Source: Sanderia malayensis (Eukaryota > Cnidaria > Scyphozoa > Semaeostomeae > Pelagiidae). Taken from it: a DNA stretch of 64,000 nucleotides. The stretch covers positions 1,182,180 to 1,246,179 of the forward strand of contig RQOL01000863.1 in assembly GCA_013076295.1 (NCBI GenBank), in the 5' to 3' direction. The notes beneath the pieces are model-generated. The model searched no databases and was not told where the DNA came from. It saw only the letters and a list, made by a program, of their open reading frames with translations. The position numbers were made by a program, and so were the translations under genes. Below are positions 61,783 through 64,000 of the stretch, in pieces. How positions within the stretch are numbered: the stretch's first letter is position 1; each line of letters opens with the position of its first letter.

Positions 61783-61882
61783 TACAGCAAAATCCCGATA
61801 ACTCGAACCCTCGGTAACTCGAACCCTCGGTAACTCGAACCCTCGGTAACTCGAACCCTCGATAACTCGGGGTTGCACTGTA
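61783..61882. mobile_element. Small pogo-type MITE with a 16-bp tandem repeat core
   Basis: TACAGCAAAATCCCGATAAC at the left and ATAACTCGGGGTTGCACTGTA at the right are imperfect inverted repeats ending in CAGC/CAGTG next to TA. Between them CTCGAACCCTCGGTAA is repeated four times. It begins 55 bases after the COMMD9 stop codon and is probably within its 3' UTR. Confidence 0.65.
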
Positions 61883-62121
61883 ATTTCATTCAAGGATTGG
61901 AATGTAAAATGGCCTGTTCTACCAAGGGCTGGAGGCAATGTGGTGCATGATTGATAGAATATGAAGCGGGTAATTTATTGATATTTTTGTATGACCTTTG
62001 TATGATTTCTGGCTAGATATAATTGAATCTATCTTATGGGACTGAATTCGTCCCTATTTTTCAAACGCACCTCTTTATACAGTGGAATGTACTGGTTTTA
62101 GCCCTTGGTCCAACTGTACAA

Positions 62122-62163
62122 GTTATGTTGGCCCACCTCTTAGTACGGGTGGGCCAACATAAC
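62122..62163. repeat. Perfect 16-bp hairpin
   Basis: GTTATGTTGGCCCACC (62122-62137) and GGTGGGCCAACATAAC (62148-62163) are exact reverse complements around a 10-base loop. It lies about 400 bases downstream of COMMD9. Confidence 0.8.
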
Positions 62164-63479
62164 AACAAGAACCTCCAAATGGCCATAGTTTTATGGCTCT
62201 TCTGTTATACAGAGGTAAGATTGTGAAGTGTTTGATTAAAAATTCACGCTTTTCATAGACAATTCAATCGATTTGTTCAATGCTCTTCACCCAGACCAAA
62301 TGAACAAATATTTTCGACATTTTGTGTTTGGTCAGCTTTTTGCGAACGCAGGTTTTTCCCGATCTGCAAAACGTGTTTTTCAATTTAATTAAAGCCCTCT
62401 TTCTTTAATTAACCCAGCACTTACATAGATTTGATCAGACTGTGCTTTATGCTGCTCACTGTCAAGCTCTAATCAGTTTGCGTTGTGATTTCTAATTGTT
62501 TAGGCTTGAAGCCTTAACGAGATAATACCCTCTAATGCAAAGTTGAATTTTGTTCTGATTTCTGATGATTCAGTTGTTCATTGGTTGCTTTTTGTTGCCT
62601 TGAAATCTTATTTTTTGCCAGTGTTTACCAGTTAGGAAAACAAACACACTTTACAATATTTGACCCTTTGTTATTCCCAATTGTTGATCGTACAACGTTT
62701 GTTGTCTTTGTGTGCACAGCTTAACTTGGCAGATTTGTGAGGAGGTATGTGGGTGAATCTTCAACTGGCCACGTATGTATACTCTTTTACTTATACCAAA
62801 TAATCTACACTCCACATCATGCAATATTCGCCTTAACGAACTCTGCCCCAAGGCAATGCACCAACTTGGTGAACGTGTTTTGTCTAATACGTTACCTCTC
62901 TTACGCTTTTTTCACTACAACATGTTACTCGCTGTAACTATATGCTACTGTCCATTTTTATTACGGTACTGTGTTAACTGTAAGGTACTCTTAACTAGAT
63001 GCTATCTGCATGCTACTCTTAACCAGATGCTAGCTTAATCTGCATGTTTCTCTTTACCACATTTATTCATGTTCGCCATTGTTTGCTAATCAGACAATTT
63101 CAGATGATACATTCCTGCCAGGTAGATAATTATGACATCTACCCCCCCTTGGACCCTTTTAAACTGGAGTAATTAGATTCGTATGTGCAACAGGCAGCCA
63201 TGACTGACAGCTTGAAAGATAACGTGCGCATTTCAAAACAACGCCCCCTAATCACCGGGAGAAGAAAACAGGACCGGTGGAAGAGTGTTAAAGTTATGCA
63301 GCGGCTTAGTCGAGGCAAGCAGAAATGTCGCTTTTTGGTTTACTGGTGATTTGAAGAGTCTCTTACTAGCTTGGACATTTTAAAGTTGTGACACTCCGAT
63401 TCGTGACGCACGATCAATTTTGATTGCCAATCAGACGCAGATTCTAATCGGTAAGTTTTGAAGTGGTAGCAGTGTTTTA

Positions 63480-63660
63480 ATTGTAATAGTAATGCTAGGT
63501 AAGGTTTTGGACTCGTATACTGAGGTCGCGGGCTCAAATTCCCACCTGATCCAAGAAGGTAATTTTACGTGGAAAGTAACGTGGGCTACACTCATTGATA
63601 TGACCACTCTCCAGAATATTACCCAATCTGGCTGGGTTATTGCCACCTTAGAATGAGAGT
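63480..63660 (+). mobile_element. tRNA-derived SINE (tRNA-like head with A and B boxes)
   Basis: GCTAGGTAAGGTTTTGGACT resembles an A box and D-arm region, and GCGGGCTCAAATTCCCACC resembles a polymerase III B box (T arm), with tRNA-like spacing. The arms do not form a complete cloverleaf with a clear acceptor stem, and unrelated sequence follows to about 63660. This fits a tRNA-derived SINE better than a tRNA gene. Borders are approximate. Confidence 0.5.
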
Positions 63661-64000
63661 ATACCACAAAACGTAGTTTGTTGTAAGCAGTAACTGCAAC
63701 TTGTTAGTATTACTAGCAGCGGCGGCATCAGGATATAATTTTGACTGACCAAGCTGAATACAATTGACGGCTAGTTTTCTACTGGTTACGCCTTTGTAGG
63801 ACAACTTTATAGTTTGATTTTGAATTACGTGTTGGTGTTAGTGCAACTGTTCTGATTTTCATGCTGTATCTTATTTTAGCAAGCTATAACTTGTCTGGAT
63901 ATATTTGTGTATTCTTCTTTATTGCTGGATTTCACACTGTTACTGGCCTTATCTGGTCTATTGCAGCGTACCTTTCCATCAGTCGGTAACGATTGCTTGT

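Larger units (their letters stand above)
61883..64000. other. Intergenic region right of COMMD9; no genes recognised
   Basis: There are no convincing exons on either strand. It includes a perfect hairpin (62122-62163) and a tRNA-like SINE (about 63480-63660). The next gene may start beyond the window. Confidence 0.45.

Noticed and set aside
63485..63545. Functional tRNA gene
   Set aside because: No closed acceptor stem or clean anticodon arm was found, so it was kept only as a SINE head.

Overview
This 64 kb window is nuclear DNA from an early-branching or marine invertebrate animal. The evidence is AT-rich DNA, GT-AG introns in most genes, clearly animal genes (Myc, ETS, KIF18A-type kinesin-8, calumenin, COMMD9), and large numbers of short inverted-repeat DNA elements. 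The gene set would fit a sponge or a cnidarian. I cannot place it more finely from sequence alone.

Layout. On the minus strand there are two Myc-type genes, head to tail. Myc-A is complete (two coding exons, 29642 to 21785, 398 aa). Myc-B has its promoter-like region, first coding exon (7216-7143) and transactivation exon (5877-5381) here, and its bHLH-zipper exon must lie to the left of the window. On the plus strand follow a calumenin/reticulocalbin-type EF-hand protein (37104-40135, 7 exons, 304 aa, ending HDEF), a KIF18A-like kinesin-8 (41369-49387, 12 exons, about 1282 aa), a long ETS-domain transcription factor (53363-57151, 3 exons, about 952 aa) and COMMD9 (58239-61728, 8 exons, 212 aa). 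One further candidate minus-strand first exon lies near 34.5 kb. All exon junctions given were read by eye and are phase-consistent.

The space between genes (most of 7.4-21.8, 30-37, 49.6-53.3 and 61.8-64 kb) has no coding sequence I recognise. It holds several families of miniature inverted-repeat elements (MITEs), a tRNA-like SINE, tandem repeats, microsatellites, a G-run and perfect hairpins. Several MITEs sit inside introns of the kinesin, calumenin and COMMD9 genes.

Functionally the two Myc genes, the ETS factor and the mitotic kinesin-8 belong to growth and division control, but nothing shows that they are linked in one pathway. The most interesting finding is the Myc pair. Both genes keep the phase-1 intron after an ESG sequence and both keep Myc box II, but Myc box I has diverged between them. 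Myc-B also has an apparent upstream promoter cluster of CCAAT, E2F and E-box sites.
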